Assembly: GCF_002280675.1 (NCBI RefSeq)
Contig: NZ_NCEN01000008.1
Span: 1 to 64,000 of the forward strand
From: Novosphingobium sp. 32-60-15
Lineage (GTDB): Bacteria; Pseudomonadota; Alphaproteobacteria; Sphingomonadales; Sphingomonadaceae
Reading direction: 5' to 3'
DNA: 64,000 nucleotides
Shown here: one piece after another, positions 53,076-63,371 of the stretch
Numbering within the stretch: position 1 is the stretch's first letter
How the letters are laid out: every line of letters starts with the position of its first letter
Program-made: the position numbers and the translations under genes
The notes under the pieces: generated by a model
The model's database searches: none
What the model saw: only the letters and a program-made list of their open reading frames with translations
What the model was told of the DNA's origin: nothing

Positions 53076-53566
53076 TCGAGCGCAAGGCGTCTTTCGCGCC
53101 GATTGTTGATGCCAGGACCCGCGTCCTTATACTTGGCAGCTTGCCGGGCGAGGCAAGCCTTGCTGCCGGCCGGTATTATGCCAATCCGCGCAATCAATTC
53201 TGGCGGCTGCTTGGCGCGGTGATCAGGCATGATCTCGCCAGTCTTGAATACGAGCAGCGGTTGGCCACAGTGATCGAACATGGCATCGGGTTGTGGGATT
53301 CAATTGGCAGCGCCACGCGCAAAGGCAGCCTTGATACGGCGATCCGTAACGTAGCCCCCAATGCGCTGGCAGACCTTGTCACCACACTTCCCGCATTGCG
53401 CGCCGTGGCCTTTAACGGTGCAAAATCCGCAGGGATCGGTGCGCCACAATTGGCGGAAGCAGGGGCTTTTGAATTGCTGCGTCTGCCGTCCAGCAGCCCC
53501 GCGCATGCCGCGCTTTGTTTTGAGGCAAAGCTTGAGCAATGGACTTCTCTGCGGAAATTCCTTTGA
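53021..53566 (+). CDS. DNA-deoxyinosine glycosylase (uracil-DNA glycosylase superfamily)
   Basis: About 181 residues. SFAPIVDARTRVLILGSLPG and YYANPRNQFWRLLGAVI are the family's first motifs (the catalytic-region GSLPGEASL loop). LPSSSPAHA is the late motif. Removes hypoxanthine/uracil-type bases from DNA. The start is unsure: ATG 53021 overlaps the previous gene by 55 bases, and the conserved part begins near 53090. Confidence 0.85.
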   Translation: MGPVGGEPRSRQPAGATLIERKASFAPIVDARTRVLILGSLPGEASLAAGRYYANPRNQFWRLLGAVIRHDLASLEYEQRLATVIEHGIGLWDSIGSATRKGSLDTAIRNVAPNALADLVTTLPALRAVAFNGAKSAGIGAPQLAEAGAFELLRLPSSSPAHAALCFEAKLEQWTSLRKFL

Positions 53567-53628
53567 TGATGCTTGTAATTATCCTGCACCGGGTCAATCT
53601 ATGATCCACGATATCAAGGAGCTTTACC

Positions 53629-53790
53629 GTGAGCAAGAAATCCGACTGGACTGGCAAAGCTGCCATGGCGGGCGCGGCGGTTGGCTCGGCAGCCCTTGCT
53701 GCGGCCCTGCTTTACGCTTCGCGCCGCAAGGAGCGCGCGGAAAGCACGGCACCAAAAGCACCTCCCGTAGACGTTCCTGAAACAGACTGA
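53629..53790 (+). CDS. Small single-TM protein (53 aa)
   Basis: GTG 53629 with AAGGAG eight bases upstream. MSKKSDWTGKAAMAGAAVGS then an Ala-rich TM helix, a basic ASRRKER stop-transfer and an acidic Pro-rich tail. Family unknown. Lies between the glycosylase and leuD. Confidence 0.65.
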   Translation: MSKKSDWTGKAAMAGAAVGSAALAAALLYASRRKERAESTAPKAPPVDVPETD

Positions 53791-53829
53791 CGGCCTTGCA
53801 TCCATCGCGCGCAAAGCTATAGCGGCGGC

Positions 53830-54438
53830 ATGGAACCGGTGAACCAGATTGACGGACGGGCTATCCCGTTCGGACGCAAGAACGTCGACACTGACGTGAT
53901 CATCCCTGCCAAGTGGCTGAAGACGATTACACGGCAGGGCCTCGGGCGCGGTGCTTTTGAAGCGTTGCGCGCGGATCCTGACAATATTTTTGACAGCGCC
54001 GAGTTTTCCGGTTCGCCAATCCTGATCGCGGGTGATAACTTCGGTTGCGGGTCCAGCCGTGAACACGCGGCTTGGGCCTTGCTTGATCTGGGTATCAAGG
54101 CCGTCATCGCGCCTTCGTTTTCCGACATCTTTTCGGGCAACGCCTTCAAGAACGGCATCCTGACCGTGGTCTTGCCGCAAGAAGCGATTGACCGGTTAAT
54201 GGAAGTTGCACAGACCGATCCTGTGATGATCGATCTGGAATCACAGACCGTCTCAACCCCGTTTCAGGATCGCTTCTCGTTTGAAATTGACGCGTTCCGC
54301 AAGAACTGCCTGATCAACGGCCTTGATGAAGTCGGGCTGACGATGGCCCGTGATACGGCAATTTCCACGCATGAGGCCAAGATGCGCGATCAGTTGCCAT
54401 TCCTTGCGCGCGGTACGGATGCCGTAGCGGCGGCTTAA
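53830..54438 (+). CDS. leuD: 3-isopropylmalate dehydratase small subunit
   Basis: 202 residues. [35 protein letters not shown] and [18 protein letters not shown] are the swivelling-domain motifs that complete the LeuC active site. Normal length; no fusion. Confidence 0.97.
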   Translation: MEPVNQIDGRAIPFGRKNVDTDVIIPAKWLKTITRQGLGRGAFEALRADPDNIFDSAEFSGSPILIAGDNFGCGSSREHAAWALLDLGIKAVIAPSFSDIFSGNAFKNGILTVVLPQEAIDRLMEVAQTDPVMIDLESQTVSTPFQDRFSFEIDAFRKNCLINGLDEVGLTMARDTAISTHEAKMRDQLPFLARGTDAVAAA

Positions 54439-54530
54439 GCGCTCAATTAAAAGGCTTTCCAAGCCGCGCAAAACTTGCTTCCTTAAGGGCTTAGGCGGAG
54501 CGATTCCGCGAAAGGCTTTGGGAGATTGCA

Positions 54531-55532
54531 ATGAAGGCACTGCGTACTCACGCTGCGGGCGGCCCCGAAACGCTGGTGCTGGATGATCTGCCCGATCCTG
54601 TGCCCGGAGCGGGTGAGGTGGTCGTGCGTGTTCATGCCTGCTCGATCAATTTTCCCGACACGCTGATGATCCGCGACATGTACCAGTTCAAGCCGGAGCG
54701 GCCCTATGCTCCCGGCAGTGAACTGGCAGGTACGATTGAGGCGCTAGGTGCAGGCGTTTCTGGCTGGTCGGTCGGGGACCGTGTTATGGCCATGATTGGC
54801 CACGGCGGTCTTGCCGAAAAGATTGTGGCACCTGCCAGCAGCCTGTTTGCCCTGCCCGATGACGTTGACTTTGCAACGGGCGCGTCATTGCTGATGACAT
54901 ATGGCACCACCATTCATGGGTTGAAGGACCGTGGCCATATCAAGGCTGGCGACGTGGTGCTGGTATTGGGTGCGGCCGGTGGCGTGGGACTGTCGGCAAT
55001 CGAACTGGCCAAGGCTTATGGCGCGCGCGTGATCGCAGGGGTCTCGTCCGAAGAAAAGGCAGCCGTTGCGCGTGCAGCAGGGGCCGATGACGTCGTCGTC
55101 TATGGCCGCGCGCCCTTTGACAAGGTGCAGTCAAAAGAACTGGCCGAAGCGTTCAAAATGGCTTGCGGACCGACTGGCGCAAACATTGTCTATGACATCG
55201 TCGGTGGCGATTATTCCGAGCCTGCTGTGCGCGCCATCGCGTGGGAAGGGCGCTTCCTTGTGGTCGGGTTTCCAGCGGGTATTGCACGGTTGCCTTTGAA
55301 CCTGACGCTGCTTAAATCATGCGATGTTTGCGGCGTGTTCTGGGGTGCGTTCATCGCAAGAGAGCCTGAGAGGTTCAAGGCGCAAGTGGCTGAATTGTTT
55401 GATTTGCTGCGCGCAGGCAAAATCAACCCCCGCGTTTCTTCGCGCTTCACGCTTGATGAAGGCAGTGCGGCCATTGCGATGCTGGAAAACCGGCAAGCCA
55501 TGGGGAAAGTCGTGGTCGAGATGATTGGCTGA
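54531..55532 (+). CDS. Zinc-independent NADPH:quinone reductase-like protein
   Basis: 333 residues of the medium-chain dehydrogenase family. The catalytic zinc ligands are absent; N-terminal GAGEVVVRVHACSINFPD and the Rossmann motif VLVLGAAGGVGLSAIELAKA are present. PGSELAGTIEALGAGV is the QOR mark. Probably reduces quinones or enones with NADPH; exact substrate unknown. Weak leader: GGGAGATTGCA before ATG 54531. Confidence 0.9.
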   Translation: MKALRTHAAGGPETLVLDDLPDPVPGAGEVVVRVHACSINFPDTLMIRDMYQFKPERPYAPGSELAGTIEALGAGVSGWSVGDRVMAMIGHGGLAEKIVAPASSLFALPDDVDFATGASLLMTYGTTIHGLKDRGHIKAGDVVLVLGAAGGVGLSAIELAKAYGARVIAGVSSEEKAAVARAAGADDVVVYGRAPFDKVQSKELAEAFKMACGPTGANIVYDIVGGDYSEPAVRAIAWEGRFLVVGFPAGIARLPLNLTLLKSCDVCGVFWGAFIAREPERFKAQVAELFDLLRAGKINPRVSSRFTLDEGSAAIAMLENRQAMGKVVVEMIG

Positions 55533-55541
55533 AGGGGTGGA

Positions 55542-56156
55542 TTATCCAACATCAGCCCGATAGGTTGGCAAACCCAAGCGCCACCAGATTGCCGCGCCGC
55601 GCAAACCGAACCCGGCAAGCGCAGCAGTGGGCCAAACGATCCCGCTCGATAGGCCCAACGCCATACCGCCCGCGCACAGCACCGATGAAAGCGCGGCTGC
55701 CGTGACGTACAATTCGGGCCGCATGAGGATTGAGGGACGGCCTGCCAGCACGTCACGGATGATCCCGCCGACGCAACCGGTGATTACGCCCATCAGCACA
55801 GCCGCAACAGGCGCAACGCCAAATGCCAAAGCTTTTGCCGTGCCCAGCACGGCATAGGCGCCAAGGCCTGCAGCGTCGGCCCATTCCAGCACGGGTTTGT
55901 CCCACCAGTTTCGCGGGGTGAACCACCCGACCAGTGCGACGGCCAAGCATACCGGTGCCACCCACGGGTCACGCACCCAGAAAACCGGCGCACCGATCAG
56001 CAAATCGCGCACAGACCCGCCGCCAACGCCGGTAACCAGCGCAAAGAATGCCATTGTTACAAATGTCTGCCGCAACTTTGCCGCCAAAAGTGCGCCGGTG
56101 AGCGCGAAAACGGCGATGCCGGCAAGATCGAGCAGTTGGGGAATTGCGGGTGTCAT
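55542..56156 (-). CDS. TRIC/YicG-type cation channel protein
   Basis: 204 residues, seven TM helices in two internal repeats. Each repeat has its glycine-rich motif: VTGVGGGSVRDLLIG and ITGCVGGIIRDVLAG. Bacterial TRIC proteins form trimeric K+/Na+ channels. Its ATG overlaps the stop of the upstream serine hydrolase (TAATG), so the two are coupled. Confidence 0.9.
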   Translation of the reverse strand: MTPAIPQLLDLAGIAVFALTGALLAAKLRQTFVTMAFFALVTGVGGGSVRDLLIGAPVFWVRDPWVAPVCLAVALVGWFTPRNWWDKPVLEWADAAGLGAYAVLGTAKALAFGVAPVAAVLMGVITGCVGGIIRDVLAGRPSILMRPELYVTAAALSSVLCAGGMALGLSSGIVWPTAALAGFGLRGAAIWWRLGLPTYRADVG

Positions 56157-57241
56157 TACAGGCCCATCGCCGCTTGGCGCAGCGCTGGCAAGAGCGCCCG
56201 CTGATGTGTGAACAATGCCATATCATTGCCGCAGTGGCCAACAATCAGGCCAGATTGTGGCTCAATCAGAACCTCGGCGTACCAGTTGGTGTTCGACCCG
56301 TTGTGCCACAAACTACCGTCTTGGCCCGCAATCCAACCCAGCGCTGACGTGCTGCCAAAGCGGGGGGTGTGCAATTGCGCCCAGCTTTCGGGCCGCAGCA
56401 GTGGTGCCTGGTCACGATGCGCGCGCAGATAAGCGGCAAGATCGCCAAGCGCCATGTGCAGGCCACCAGCCGGTGCCATTACAGCGGGATTATCCGCCCA
56501 AACAGGCTGTCCGTTCTGGTGGCCGCGCGGCTGGTCGAACTGCTCGGGTGATCCCGGCGGGCCGAAACCTGCGCTGGCCAGGCCAAGCGGTGTCAGCACT
56601 TCACGCTGCGCCAACGCTTCATAAGGTATGCCAGTGACTTCTTCGAGCATCTGGGCAGCCAAAACATAGCCTGCGTTGGAATAGGAATACCCACTGTGGG
56701 CGGGGCCGACTGGGCGCATGTCAAATGCCATTTCGGCGTAGCGGCGGCGATTGGAGCGTGCGTCTGCCTCGATCATGGGCATGGCGAACAATTCACCCAA
56801 CGGGATGTCTTTGGCCAGCCCCGCATGGTGGCTGAGCAGCTCAATGGCGGTGAGGGTGCGATGCCGACGCGGAACACGTGGCAGGACATTGCCAATCGGC
56901 GTATCCCAGCCAATGACGCCTGCCTCCACCGCGCGGGCAAACACCGTTGCAGTCAGTGACTTGGTTATCGAACCCAGATGCCACTGGTCCTGCGTTGTTA
57001 CAGAAGCAGGGTTCCCGGCAGCGCGAAAACCATCGGCCATGACGACCGGTGGCGCAGACCCTGTTTGCCAAAACAGAGCCATTCCCGGCGTACCCAATGC
57101 CTGACGCAAGCTTGCCAACGTGGCCGCATTGAGTGGCCGGGACAGAAGATGATGAAGCCCGCCGTCCGTAACTTGCGCCGCCAGCTTTGCGGGCAAAAGA
57201 CCGCAGGCAGCCAGCGCTGAAACAAGAAGGCGGCGGGTCAT
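56156..57241 (-). CDS. Serine hydrolase, beta-lactamase/class C-like
   Basis: 361 residues. Signal peptide (LLVSALAACGLLPAKLAAQ). SxxK motif SITK in LGSITKSLTA and YxN motif YSN in GYSYSNAGY; a late WHNGSN stands in place of KTG. Periplasmic esterase or peptidase of the PF00144 family, not a proven beta-lactamase. Cotranscribed with the TRIC gene. Confidence 0.88.
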   Translation of the reverse strand: MTRRLLVSALAACGLLPAKLAAQVTDGGLHHLLSRPLNAATLASLRQALGTPGMALFWQTGSAPPVVMADGFRAAGNPASVTTQDQWHLGSITKSLTATVFARAVEAGVIGWDTPIGNVLPRVPRRHRTLTAIELLSHHAGLAKDIPLGELFAMPMIEADARSNRRRYAEMAFDMRPVGPAHSGYSYSNAGYVLAAQMLEEVTGIPYEALAQREVLTPLGLASAGFGPPGSPEQFDQPRGHQNGQPVWADNPAVMAPAGGLHMALGDLAAYLRAHRDQAPLLRPESWAQLHTPRFGSTSALGWIAGQDGSLWHNGSNTNWYAEVLIEPQSGLIVGHCGNDMALFTHQRALLPALRQAAMGL

Positions 57242-57257
57242 TTGCACGCGCGCCGGC

Positions 57258-57455
57258 TTACTCGCCCAGCAGCGCTTCCAACCGCGCTTTCAATGCGCCA
57301 ATGCGCTCTGCCGCATCGGTGAAAGTCTTCATTTCTTCACGGCGCGTATTGCCGCGCGCTTCCTTGGCCGCTTCGAGATAGCCTTCCATATCCGCTTCAA
57401 GCGCATCAATCAGGATCTCTGTTTCGTCTTCGGTCAGGGTAAGCTTGATCGACAT
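57258..57455 (-). CDS. Small helical protein (65 aa)
   Basis: MSIKLTLTEDETEILIDALE, then EADMEGYLEAAKEARG and a second helix. Soluble, acidic, likely a helical hairpin. GAAGGA before ATG 57455. Family unknown. A terminator at 57519 separates it from lpd. Confidence 0.7.
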   Translation of the reverse strand: MSIKLTLTEDETEILIDALEADMEGYLEAAKEARGNTRREEMKTFTDAAERIGALKARLEALLGE

Positions 57456-57518
57456 CGTGGCAGTTCCTTCAAATTGCGTTGCGTTGCACTTAGGCGGCTG
57501 AAGCCACGCGTTCAAACG

Positions 57519-57545
57519 AAAAGGGCCGCCCCGAAGGACGGCCCC
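57519..57545 (-). terminator. Rho-independent terminator of the suc-lpd cluster
   Basis: On the minus strand GGGCCGTCC-TTCG-GGGCGGCCC is followed by TTTTCGTTTG. Begins about 20 bases after the lpd stop. Confidence 0.88.
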
Positions 57546-57566
57546 TGTCAATTGTCGTCGCAAAAA

Positions 57567-58967
57567 TCACATGTGGATCGGCTTGCCCGTCACCGCCATA
57601 GCGGCTTCTTTCAGCGCTTCGGAATGCGTCGGGTGCGCGTGGCAGGTATAGGCGATGTCTTCCGACGTCGCGCCAAATTCCATTGCTTGGGTGGCTTGCG
57701 CGATCATCGTGCCTGCCACCGATGCAATGCACCACACGCCCAGAACGCGGTCTGTTTTGGCGTCGGAGATCACCTTTACGAAGCCGTCCGGCTCGTGGTT
57801 GGTCTTGGCGCGGCTGTTGGCGAGCATCGGGAACTTGCCGACCTTGATGTCACCCTTCTCGCGCGCTGCTTCCTCGGTCAGGCCAACGCCAGCAAATTCG
57901 GGGAAGGTATAGACCACGCCGGGGATAAGATCGTGATTCACGATGCCGGTCAGCCCTGCGATGTTTTCAGCAACCGCAATGCCTTCATCTTCGGCCTTAT
58001 GCGCCAGCATCGGGCCGGGGATCACATCACCCACTGCCCATACGCCATCAATCTTGGTGGCAAAATCGTGATCGGTTTCGATCTGGCCACGGGCGTTCAG
58101 TTCAAGCCCGATCTTGTCGAGGCCAAGGCCTTCCACATTGGGGCGGCGGCCAATTGCCACCAGCACGCAATCGGCTTCAATGGTCGAAGCTTCGCCACCC
58201 TTGGAGGGCTCAACCGTCAGGGTTGCGGTCTTGCCGCTGACAGCAACGCCGGTCACCTTGGTGCCAAGCTTGATGTCCATGCCCTGTTTCTTGAAGATCT
58301 TGGCCGCTTCCTTGCGCACATCACCGTCCATGCCGGGCAGCAATTGGTCAAGGAATTCCACGACCGTAACCTTCGCACCCAAACGGCGCCACACCGAGCC
58401 GAGTTCAAGCCCGATTACGCCGCCGCCGATAACCACCATGTGGTTCGGAACGCGATCCAGCGCCAGCGCGCCGGTGCTGTCAACGATAATGCCTGCGTCG
58501 TTATCGACCGTAACGCCGGGCAGTGGGGTGACGCTCGAACCTGTGGCAATCACAATGTTCTTGGCAGTAACAGTCTGGCCTGCAACTGTGACAGTGTGGG
58601 CGTCCTCAAACGCGGCATAGCTTTTAAGCCAGGTAACCTTGTTCTTCTTGAACAGGAACTCGATGCCGCCGGTCAGTTGCTTTACGGAATCCAGCTTTTG
58701 CGCTTGCATTGCGGTAAGGTCGAGTTCGACCGGACCGGTCTTGATGCCGTACGTGTTGAACGTGCCGTTGGTGGCCTCATCAAACATTTCCGAGCCGTGC
58801 AGCAGCGCCTTGGACGGAATGCAACCAACATTGAGGCAGGTTCCGCCCAGCGTATCGCGCCCGTCGGCACAAGCCGTTTTCAGGCCCAGCTGTGCGGCGC
58901 GGATGGCCGCAACATAACCGCCGGGACCGGCACCGATAACCAGAACGTCGTAATCGTATTCAGCCAT
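57567..58967 (-). CDS. lpd: Dihydrolipoyl dehydrogenase (E3)
   Basis: 466 residues. FAD motif VIGAGPGGYVAAIRAAQLG, redox pair in GGTCLNVGCIPSK, NAD motif VIGGGVIGLELGSVW and the C-terminal CHAHPTHSEALKEAA with the active His-Glu. Reoxidises lipoyl groups of SucB. GGAGGCCGAAC before ATG 58967. 120 bases after sucB. Confidence 0.97.
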   Translation of the reverse strand: MAEYDYDVLVIGAGPGGYVAAIRAAQLGLKTACADGRDTLGGTCLNVGCIPSKALLHGSEMFDEATNGTFNTYGIKTGPVELDLTAMQAQKLDSVKQLTGGIEFLFKKNKVTWLKSYAAFEDAHTVTVAGQTVTAKNIVIATGSSVTPLPGVTVDNDAGIIVDSTGALALDRVPNHMVVIGGGVIGLELGSVWRRLGAKVTVVEFLDQLLPGMDGDVRKEAAKIFKKQGMDIKLGTKVTGVAVSGKTATLTVEPSKGGEASTIEADCVLVAIGRRPNVEGLGLDKIGLELNARGQIETDHDFATKIDGVWAVGDVIPGPMLAHKAEDEGIAVAENIAGLTGIVNHDLIPGVVYTFPEFAGVGLTEEAAREKGDIKVGKFPMLANSRAKTNHEPDGFVKVISDAKTDRVLGVWCIASVAGTMIAQATQAMEFGATSEDIAYTCHAHPTHSEALKEAAMAVTGKPIHM

Positions 58968-59087
58968 GTTCGGCCTCCGTTGCGCGCTCATGCTTTGACA
59001 AACTCAGCATAAGCGGCCTTGGATTCAGGTCAGAAACACGGCACCCGCTCATCCTGAGCTTGTTGCGGGATGCCGCGAAACATCAGA

Positions 59088-60317
59088 TCACAAATCGATC
59101 AGCAAGCGGGTTGGATCCTCGATCGCTTCCTTGATCGTCTTCAATGCCGTCACAGCCTCGCGGCCGTCAATGATGCGATGGTCGTATGACAGCGCGATGT
59201 ACATCATCGGGCGGATCACGATTTCGCCGTTGCGGACAACCGGACGGTCTTCGATGCGGTGCAGGCCGAGCACGGCGGACTGCGGCGGGTTGATGATCGG
59301 GGTGGACATAAGTCCGCCGAACACGCCGCCATTCGAAATGGTGAAAGTGCCGCCCTTCATGTCTTCCATCGTCAGCGAACCATCGCGCGCCTTTTTGCCG
59401 TAATCGGCAATCGACTTTTCGATGTCGGCAAAGCTCAGCTTATCGACGTTGCGGACGACAGGTACGACCAGCCCGTTCGGGGCCGAGACGGCAACCGAAA
59501 TGTCGACGTAATCGAAATAGACGATTTCATCGCCCTGCATCTGCGCGTTGACCGAAGGGATATCCTTCAGCGCCAGTACTGAAGCCTTGGCAAAGAAGCT
59601 CATCAGGCCAAGCTTCACGCCGTGCTTCTTTTCAAACACGTCCTTGTACTTGGAGCGGGCTTCCATCACCGCGCCCATGTCCACGTCGTTGAACGTGGTG
59701 AGCATTGCGGCGGTTTCTTGCGCACTTTTCAGGCGCTTGGCGATGGTCTGGCGCATGCGCGTCATCTTCACGCGCTCTTCATTGCGGCCCGCAACAGGTG
59801 CAGCGGCAACAGTTGTGACTGGTGCAGAAGTCGCCGGAGCAGGCGTTGCTTGTTTGGCTTGTGCCGCAGCAGTCACATCTTCCTTGGTCAGGCGGCCGTC
59901 TTTGCCGGTGCCTTTAACGCTTGAAGGATCAATGCCATATTCAAGAACCGCGCGTCGCACCGCAGGCGAAAGCACTGCTGCATCGCCGCTGGTGCCAGCA
60001 TCCTTTGGCATCGTATCAGAAGCAGGTGCAACCGGCGCCTCTGTTCGTGGCGCTGGCGGCTGATTGCCCGCAGCAGCAATGCTGTCTTCGATCAGCGCAA
60101 GGAGCGCGCCCACCGCCACAGTATCGCCTTCGTTGGCGACCAATGCTCCCATCACACCAGCGGCAGGCGCAGGCACTTCAACCGCGACCTTGTCCGTTTC
60201 AAGGCTGACAATCGGCTCATCAAGGGCAACGGTTTCGCCGGGTTTTTTCAGCCACTGGCCGACGGTTGCTTCGCTGACGCTTTCACCCAGCGTTGGAACC
60301 TTTACTTCAATCGACAT
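59088..60317 (-). CDS. sucB: 2-oxoglutarate dehydrogenase E2 (dihydrolipoyl succinyltransferase)
   Basis: 409 residues. N-terminal lipoyl domain with the modified Lys in [12 protein letters not shown]. An Ala/Pro hinge is followed by the E3-binding domain ([20 protein letters not shown]), a second hinge and the catalytic domain with [12 protein letters not shown]. Normal length. 36 bases after sucA. Confidence 0.97.
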   Translation of the reverse strand: MSIEVKVPTLGESVSEATVGQWLKKPGETVALDEPIVSLETDKVAVEVPAPAAGVMGALVANEGDTVAVGALLALIEDSIAAAGNQPPAPRTEAPVAPASDTMPKDAGTSGDAAVLSPAVRRAVLEYGIDPSSVKGTGKDGRLTKEDVTAAAQAKQATPAPATSAPVTTVAAAPVAGRNEERVKMTRMRQTIAKRLKSAQETAAMLTTFNDVDMGAVMEARSKYKDVFEKKHGVKLGLMSFFAKASVLALKDIPSVNAQMQGDEIVYFDYVDISVAVSAPNGLVVPVVRNVDKLSFADIEKSIADYGKKARDGSLTMEDMKGGTFTISNGGVFGGLMSTPIINPPQSAVLGLHRIEDRPVVRNGEIVIRPMMYIALSYDHRIIDGREAVTALKTIKEAIEDPTRLLIDL

Positions 60318-60353
60318 AATGCAATTCCTTGGGAGAAGGAAAATTCAGGAAAA

Positions 60354-63206
60354 TCAGGATTTCTTCTGGCGGCGGATTTCACCGCGTACCGAGAGCCCCA
60401 AAGCATCGGCAACCAGCGCGCCTTGCTCGCTCGCGTGACGGCTGGCGAGGCCCGTTGCAGGCGAGGCCGAAGCTTGACGACCGGCATAGCGTGCGCGGGC
60501 AACTTTGCATTTGGCAGCCTTCAGCGATTCCTCGATCAGCGGCTCGACAAAGAACCAGGAACCGTTGTTCCGGGGCTCTTCTTGACACCACACCACGTCT
60601 TCAAGATTGGGCATCCGCGCGAGGCGTGTTGCCAGTGGCTCACCCGGGAACGGGTAAAGCTGTTCAAGCCGGATCACTTGCGTATCCGTCATATCGGCTG
60701 AATTGCGCGCTTCCATCAGGTCGTACGAAACTTTGCCCGAACACAGCACAACACGCTTGGTGTCCTTGTCTGCCGAACCGTTGGTGTCGGACAAGATACG
60801 CATGAAGTGCCCTTCACCGATGAAATCGGACGCGACCGACTTTGCCAAAGGATGGCGCAGCAGGCTTTTGGGCGTCATGATAATCAACGGCTTGCGGAAC
60901 GGACGGTGCATTTGTCGGCGCAGCACATGGAAGTAATTTGCCGGCGTCGTGATGTTGCAAACCTGAATGTTGTCTTCAGCGCAAAGCTGCAGGAAACGTT
61001 CGGGCCGGGCTGACGAATGTTCGGGCCCCTGGCCTTCGTACCCGTGCGGCAGCAGCATGACGAGGCCGTTGGCCCGCAGCCACTTGGCTTCCGATGCGGC
61101 AATGTACTGATCGATCACGATCTGCGCACCGTTGGCGAAATCGCCAAACTGCGCTTCCCACAACACAAGGCTTTTGGGATCAGCGCTGGCATAGCCATAT
61201 TCAAAGCCGAGCACGCCATATTCCGATAGCGTGGAATCCAGCACTTCGAAGCTGCCATGGGGCAGGGTGGTTAGCGGCACATACTTGCGCTCGGTCGTCT
61301 GATCGACCCAGACGGCATGACGCTGGCTGAACGTGCCGCGCCCGCAGTCCTGGCCGGACAAGCGTACGCCATAACCTTCCATGACAAGGCTGCCGAATGC
61401 CAAAGCTTCGCCGGTTGCCCAGTCGAACCCTTGGCCCGTCGTGAACATTTCGCGCTTGGCATCAATCACGCGGCCCAGCGTTTTGTGCACGGTCAGATCG
61501 TCGGGGATGGCGGTCAGCGTACGGCCAAGGCTATCGAACATCTTCTGATCGATGCCTGTTGGCACATTGCGGCGCGCAGTTACCGGGTCGGCTGGCTTGT
61601 TCAGCCCCGACCAGCGTCCGCCAAACCAGTCAGCCTCATTGGCTTTGTAGCCCTTTGAAGCTTCAAATTCGGTTTCCAGTGTCGCGGTGAACTGGTTCTC
61701 GACTTCGGCCTTGTGATTTTCGTCAATCACACCCTGCCAGACGAGACGCTTGGCATAGACATCGCTCACTGGCGGATGCTGGCGGATCTTGGCGTACATC
61801 AGCGGCTGCGTGAATGAAGGTTCATCGCCTTCATTGTGACCGAAGCGGCGGTAGCACCACATGTCGATGACAATATCGCGACCGAACTTCTGGCGATAAT
61901 CGATTGCCATCTTACACGCGAAAGTCACCGCTTCCGGGTCATCGCCATTGACGTGCAGGATTGGCGCTTGCACGCCCTTCGCCACGTCCGATGGATAGGG
62001 TGATCCGCGCGAAAATTGCGGGCTGGTGGTAAAGCCGATCTGGTTGTTGATGATGAAGTGGATGCAACCGCCAGTGTTGTAGCCCTTCACGCCCGAAAGG
62101 CCGAAGCACTCCCAGACAATACCTTGTCCGGCAAAGGCAGCATCGCCATGGATCAGGATTGGCAGAACCTGCTTGTGGCGCGCATTGGGGCCAACGTCTT
62201 CGCCAATGTCGTCACGGAAAACCTGCTGCGCGCGGACTTTGCCGAGCACGACAGGATCGACCGTTTCAAGGTGCGAGGGGTTGGGAACAAGGCTCATGTG
62301 AACCTTGATACCATCAAATTCACGGTCGGTGCTGGTGCCGAGGTGGTACTTGACGTCGCCCGATCCGCCGACGTCTTGCGGGTTGGCAGTGCCGCCCGAG
62401 AATTCGTGGAAAATGACGCGGTAAGGCTTGGCCATCACGTTGGCGAGCACGTTGAGGCGGCCGCGGTGGGCCATGCCGTAAACGATTTCGCGCACGCCCA
62501 ACTGGCCGCCGTACTTGATCAGGGCTTCAAGCGCCGGGATCATCGATTCCCCGCCATCAAGGCCGAAGCGCTTGGTGCCGACGTACTTCTTGCCGAGGAA
62601 TTTTTCGTACTGTTCGCCGCGCACAACAGCGGCAAGGATTGCCTTCTTGCCGTTGGGGGTAAAGTCGATCGACTTGTCACCACCTTCGATGCGGTCCTGG
62701 ATGAAGCGGCGCTCTTCCACATCGGCGATGTGCATATATTCAAAGCCGACGTGCCCGCAGTAATTTGCGCGCAGGATCACGACCAGTTCGGTCAGCGTTG
62801 CCCATTCAAGGCCCAGTACGCCGCCGATGTAAACCTTGCGGTTCATGTCGGCAGCGGTGAAGCCATGGTATTCGGGCGAAATGTCGGCGGGCAGTTTTTG
62901 ACGGGCAAGGCCCAGCGGATCAAGATCAGCGGCCAAATGCCCGCGCACACGGTACGTGCGGATCAGGGTCATGGCGCGGATGGAATCGAGCGCGGCCTGT
63001 TGCAACGCGGCTTCGTCCAACGGAGTTCCGGCTTTCTTGGCGGCCTTTTCGATGGCGGCTTTCATCGCCATCGGGTCCATCGCCTGGGTCAGGTCATCGC
63101 CTGCAAAAGCATCGGTAACGGGCCAGCGTTTGCTGGCCCACGAAGGACCGGGTTGCGGACCTTCCTGTGAGGGATCCACGTCGAATTCGTGCAATTCAGA
63201 ACCCAT
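60354..63206 (-). CDS. sucA: 2-oxoglutarate dehydrogenase E1
   Basis: 950 residues. Thiamine-diphosphate enzyme. GMAHRGRLNVLANV, the ThDP-binding GDAAFAGQGIVWE ... NNQIGFTT segment and the late LPHGYEGQGPEHSSARPERF are present. The gene extends in frame upstream to 63386, but MGSELHEFDVDPSQ at 63206 has GGAG and correct spacing. Confidence 0.97.
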   Translation of the reverse strand: MGSELHEFDVDPSQEGPQPGPSWASKRWPVTDAFAGDDLTQAMDPMAMKAAIEKAAKKAGTPLDEAALQQAALDSIRAMTLIRTYRVRGHLAADLDPLGLARQKLPADISPEYHGFTAADMNRKVYIGGVLGLEWATLTELVVILRANYCGHVGFEYMHIADVEERRFIQDRIEGGDKSIDFTPNGKKAILAAVVRGEQYEKFLGKKYVGTKRFGLDGGESMIPALEALIKYGGQLGVREIVYGMAHRGRLNVLANVMAKPYRVIFHEFSGGTANPQDVGGSGDVKYHLGTSTDREFDGIKVHMSLVPNPSHLETVDPVVLGKVRAQQVFRDDIGEDVGPNARHKQVLPILIHGDAAFAGQGIVWECFGLSGVKGYNTGGCIHFIINNQIGFTTSPQFSRGSPYPSDVAKGVQAPILHVNGDDPEAVTFACKMAIDYRQKFGRDIVIDMWCYRRFGHNEGDEPSFTQPLMYAKIRQHPPVSDVYAKRLVWQGVIDENHKAEVENQFTATLETEFEASKGYKANEADWFGGRWSGLNKPADPVTARRNVPTGIDQKMFDSLGRTLTAIPDDLTVHKTLGRVIDAKREMFTTGQGFDWATGEALAFGSLVMEGYGVRLSGQDCGRGTFSQRHAVWVDQTTERKYVPLTTLPHGSFEVLDSTLSEYGVLGFEYGYASADPKSLVLWEAQFGDFANGAQIVIDQYIAASEAKWLRANGLVMLLPHGYEGQGPEHSSARPERFLQLCAEDNIQVCNITTPANYFHVLRRQMHRPFRKPLIIMTPKSLLRHPLAKSVASDFIGEGHFMRILSDTNGSADKDTKRVVLCSGKVSYDLMEARNSADMTDTQVIRLEQLYPFPGEPLATRLARMPNLEDVVWCQEEPRNNGSWFFVEPLIEESLKAAKCKVARARYAGRQASASPATGLASRHASEQGALVADALGLSVRGEIRRQKKS

Positions 63207-63371
63207 TGTCAACTCCTGATCCCCCGGGGAGGTTGGGGGCTTCGGACAATCGCGCCTTCGCCGACCGGCGAAAGAAACCTTACCCACGAGACCGTAATTT
63301 GGTCCCGTTAAAATCCAGTGGCCACAGGTATCATCCGATAGGATTAACCATAACAGCCCAATTCCAAGCAT

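Noticed and set aside
57474..59012. A 512-codon open frame antisense to lpd
   Set aside because: Covers lpd exactly on the opposite strand; the translation has no recognisable domain, while lpd has every catalytic motif.
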